Shown here in pieces: positions 54,894 through 55,066 of a stretch of 55,066 nucleotides of DNA; position 1 is the first letter of the stretch; the number at the start of each line of letters is the position of its first letter. Origin of the DNA: Neolecta irregularis DAH-3 (Eukaryota; Ascomycota; Neolectomycetes; Neolectales; Neolectaceae). The stretch lies in assembly GCA_001929475.1 (NCBI GenBank), contig LXFE01000122.1, positions 1-55,066 on the forward strand, in the 5' to 3' direction. The translations under genes were made by a program, and so were the position numbers. The notes under the pieces are model-generated. The model was not told where the DNA came from and did no database searches. It saw only the letters and a program-made list of their open reading frames with translations.

Positions 54894-55066
54894 AGAAGCG
54901 AACGTTTAACAATATTAAATAGTCATGTATATCTACATATACCAACATGAATAAACACATCTTCAAACTTTAACCATCAATGAGCCCTTGTTACCGACCA
55001 GGGCATGGGAGGCGGGAAAAGCGCGTGAGGCAGGTGAGGCAATCAAGTCAGGCGAGTAGGATAGGC

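Noticed and set aside
1-55066. tRNA, rRNA, snRNA or snoRNA genes.
   Set aside because: I looked for A/B-box pairs, GGTTCGA-type T-loops and obvious RNA signatures in the intergenic spaces and found none convincing. A covariance-model scan would be needed to exclude them.
1-55066. Transposons, CRISPR arrays, bacterial operons, secondary-metabolite clusters or recent gene transfer.
   Set aside because: All recognised genes are ordinary eukaryotic housekeeping genes with similar short introns. No terminal repeats, integrase or transposase motifs or regularly spaced repeats were seen.

Overview
The window is nuclear DNA from a fungus, very probably a dikaryon and most likely an ascomycete. It holds single-copy fungal genes such as the DASH kinetochore subunit DAD1, the SIN/MEN scaffold NUD1/CDC11, MDV1, BCD1, BCP1, SSP120, LCB3 and an FPK1/nrc-2 type kinase. 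A threonine aspartase and a GH15 enzyme point away from budding yeasts. I see no mobile element, CRISPR array, operon, virus-like gene or convincing tRNA/rRNA gene. All gene models below were spliced by eye, using conserved protein motifs and reading-phase bookkeeping. None has transcript support.

Layout. 1-8371: inositol hexakisphosphate kinase (5' end outside the window), APP1 phosphatase, NUD1. 8722-12779: chorismate mutase, ZPR1, ALG2. 12935-16782: RING protein, taspase-like threonine aspartase, ARP3. 16849-19269: ORC6, Sm F, CZIB/UPF0587 protein, small tail-anchored protein. 19622-24774: PPR protein, LCB3, RHO4-like GTPase, DAD1, PPIL3-type cyclophilin. 24837-32820: mitoribosomal S5, TRM2, SHE4/UNC-45, TYW2, SSP120. 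33287-38606: FPK1-like AGC kinase and a long TBC RabGAP. 38808-42941: short-chain dehydrogenase, BCD1, YMC1-like carrier, J-domain protein. 43131-46018: an uncharacterised protein and an unrecognised secreted protein. 46986-54893: BUD13, BCP1, MDV1, GH15 enzyme. About 35 genes in 55 kb is very compact. Several divergent pairs share 40-120 bp between start codons, and one convergent pair overlaps within coding sequence.

The most unusual feature is the intron population. I placed about 118 introns, nearly all 31-49 nt, usually with a CTRAY-like branch site about 8 nt from the acceptor. Five use GC-AG. Four or five conserved genes (ZPR1, ARP3, SSP120, the J-domain gene, perhaps LCB3) can be joined in their conserved frame only if the donor or acceptor is not GT/GC-AG (TT-AG, GA-AG, GT-TG, GT-GG). 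Five introns are multiples of three with no stop codon, so retention would stay in frame. One gene in the window, BUD13, belongs to the RES complex, which helps splicing of weak or short introns.

Smaller oddities: a signal-peptide-like open extension before chorismate mutase; tandem duplications that span the stop codons of the YMC1-like carrier and ORC6; three stretches (43845-44673, 46019-46985, 51509-52472) where I could not assign genes with confidence.
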